Source: Antedon bifida
Lineage: Eukaryota; Echinodermata; Crinoidea; Comatulida; Antedonidae
Direction of reading: 5' to 3'
Length of the DNA: 64,000 nucleotides
Assembly (NCBI GenBank): GCA_963402885.1
Contig: OY727095.1
Span: forward strand, 4,841,001 to 4,905,000
The notes below the pieces were generated by a model, which saw only the letters and a list, made by a program, of their open reading frames with translations, did not search any database and was not told the DNA's origin. Position 1 is the first letter of the stretch. Each line of letters begins with the position of its first letter. A program made the translations under genes and the position numbers. This document shows positions 62,491-64,000 of this stretch, one piece after another.

Positions 62491-62505
62491 CTATAAGATA
62501 TAAAC
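62491..62505 (-). other. Probable 3' splice acceptor upstream of the zinc-finger exon
   Basis: Read on the minus strand, a pyrimidine-rich tract ends in cttatag, with AG at 62492-62491, followed by an open frame in phase with the zinc-finger protein. The TAG is itself a stop in this frame, so coding can continue upstream only by splicing. A second, weaker acceptor (cccacag) lies about 50 bases further into the exon. Seen in sequence; use of the site is inferred. Confidence 0.
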
Positions 62506-64000
62506 AGGTAAAGAATATTAATATAAAAGGCCAATGAACTATCATGCATGTTACATCATTCTCTTTATAGTTTTGAAAAGTGCACAATAGACCAGATATG
62601 TTGTTATTTAAGCAGCTCACGATTTATACAGCAACGGGTAAATCAAAAAAAAAAAGTAACAATGTTTATCACCAATTATTGTCTTGGACACACAAATATA
62701 CAATTTTACATTAAATAACTCCAACTCTTGATGCTAAGAGAACAATGTACAGTATTGTAGAACCATGACATATTGATAATACATTGTCTGTTTATGCTTT
62801 GTTGTCCATATTTGGTATTGCAATGTTACAAAGTACTCATAACGTTCATTCACCCATAACATATGAACCTAGTGTTTAGCTATAGAAAATTATATTGTAT
62901 TCAATCTTGACAATAGTAGTACTGAAGCACAACAAGGAATACAAAGGTCTCTTATTTTAATGTACGAATACACACAACAAGCTTAGCAGATACAAACAGT
63001 CAGAGAAATTCGGTTAAAAGTTGACTTGAATACGAGGATGAATGCCAAGCTTGGTCCATTAAATAAAAATTACTTTTGTTTTGGTGAAAGGTTTCAGGTT
63101 TTACGAGGACCCCCAATATTATTTGTTTTTTAATGGCTATCCATCTAGATTTAGCAAGCTTCGAAAGGCCCGAATTGACCAGATTTTAAGAACAAACTTA
63201 TAAACGAAGGAGGATTTCATGGAAAAATAAAATTGGTGGTAGTTTTTAGTTTTTGTGAATGGCTAGATACAAGGTTGTTTTAATTCTCTGGAGCCAGCAG
63301 CATGCTATGTGTGCTTAAGTATTAATATTAGTTTACAGGTATGTTCAGATTCATGGAGTTATGCTTTCGTATCGCAAGTCATATTATATAATTAGCGTCG
63401 TAACAGTAAAGTGTTCAGATTTGGTTAACTAACGCCTTCGTTTGAAACTGTGTTTCCGATTTGGGCGAACATCTGGCATGCAGGAGTAAATTTGATTGGA
63501 TAGAGGTCAAAATCATTGATGCATGACTTTCGTATCGTAAGCGGCGTTCACTAATCTTGTAGCTTGAGCTGTCGTAACGAACGAAAGATCAGTGTCGTAA
63601 GAGGTGGCTTCCACTAATCTTTTCCTGGTTCAGACCTATGGAGTTGTATACTGCGTACAATATGAAAGCATAACTCTGTAGGTCTGAAGAGGCCCTAATA
63701 TGGTTGTGGTTCAATTAATGATAGAAAAGTACATTATAGCAACAAATTTATATGCAATTGATCTAGCATACCATTTTGAATGCGACTTGAATAAATGGTG
63801 TATATAGATAGAATCAGTAGATAAATTATGTGATAATAATGGTAAATGTTGAGCAGGGTTTGTTTGCATTTAATTGAAATTGACTTTTGGATTATAGATA
63901 AGATCCCTTTAAAATAATATTCACAGAGTTTGCGTTGCTTTCACTGGACTTTTCCAATTAAAGCTAATTTATCCAATTTTACAAATCAATTTATTTATAA
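62506..64000 (-). other. Probable intron or 5' flank of the zinc-finger gene
   Basis: No open frame with recognisable protein content on either strand. By position it is intron upstream of the acceptor at 62491. It holds a MITE-like repeat at 63344..63690 and otherwise plain AT-rich sequence. No convincing upstream exon was found by eye. Confidence 0.
63344..63690. mobile_element. MITE-like element with ~28-bp inverted ends, in the putative intron
   Basis: The left end reads TTCAGATTCATGGAG then TTATGCTTTCGTAT. The right end, reverse-complemented, reads TTCAGACCTACAGAG then TTATGCTTTCATAT. The right end is itself a hairpin: 63629-63645 pairs with 63672-63688. The inside repeats cgtatcg/cgtaa words (63530-63610) and has no coding capacity. 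The superfamily is not determined, and no clear target duplication was found. Confidence 0.

Noticed and set aside
62304..62549. 81-codon minus-strand frame overlapping the 5' end of the zinc-finger exon
   Set aside because: It crosses the splice acceptor in a different frame and would include intron sequence.

Overview
The window looks like AT-rich nuclear DNA from an animal, most likely an invertebrate deuterostome such as an echinoderm or hemichordate. This is an inference from three things: one Ikaros/Hunchback-type C2H2 zinc-finger gene, tRNA-derived SINEs and many MITEs in long gene-free DNA, and a foldback element built like the sea-urchin TU elements. I cannot name the species.

Only one protein-coding gene can be supported. 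It is a large coding exon on the minus strand (60310..62490) for a nuclear transcription factor with five N-terminal and two C-terminal C2H2 fingers. It is probably the last exon, with a splice acceptor at 62491-62492 and earlier exons beyond the window or in 62491..64000. The remaining ~60 kb is downstream of this gene and holds no other convincing coding sequence. The short reading frames there are chance frames or translations of repeats.

Layout. 1112..3281: palindromic foldback element with tandem-repeat arms. 3.8-4.6 kb: two minisatellites. 6.0, 7.8, 18.1 and 52.3 kb: copies of one MITE family whose internal 21-bp repeat varies in number. 8.9-9.7 kb: pogo-like MITE and a 30-bp minisatellite. 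10.4-10.8 kb: GGATG-rich minisatellite. 13.76-14.29 kb: Harbinger-like MITE inside a mariner-like MITE. 14.9, 49.4 and 53.9 kb: tRNA-headed SINEs. 15.8, 41.0 and 42.7 kb: a second MITE family with candidate TTAA target sites. 36.1-36.9 and 37.8-38.4 kb: tandem repeats, the first carrying an octamer motif in most units.

The most striking region is 21324..30909: six related non-autonomous Helitron-like elements, all in the same orientation and nested inside each other like Russian dolls. C1 contains C2; C2 contains two tandem copies of A; each A contains a B. Each element has a 5' hairpin, a copy of one hairpin arm near its 3' end, then a terminal hairpin and CTAG. The 5' and 3' arms co-vary between types. 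Insertions always fall 55-74 bp inside the host's 5' hairpin, in or next to a T-rich tract. The bodies carry perfect TGACGTCA octamers about every 177 bp. No Rep/helicase coding sequence is present, so mobilisation would need enzymes supplied from elsewhere.
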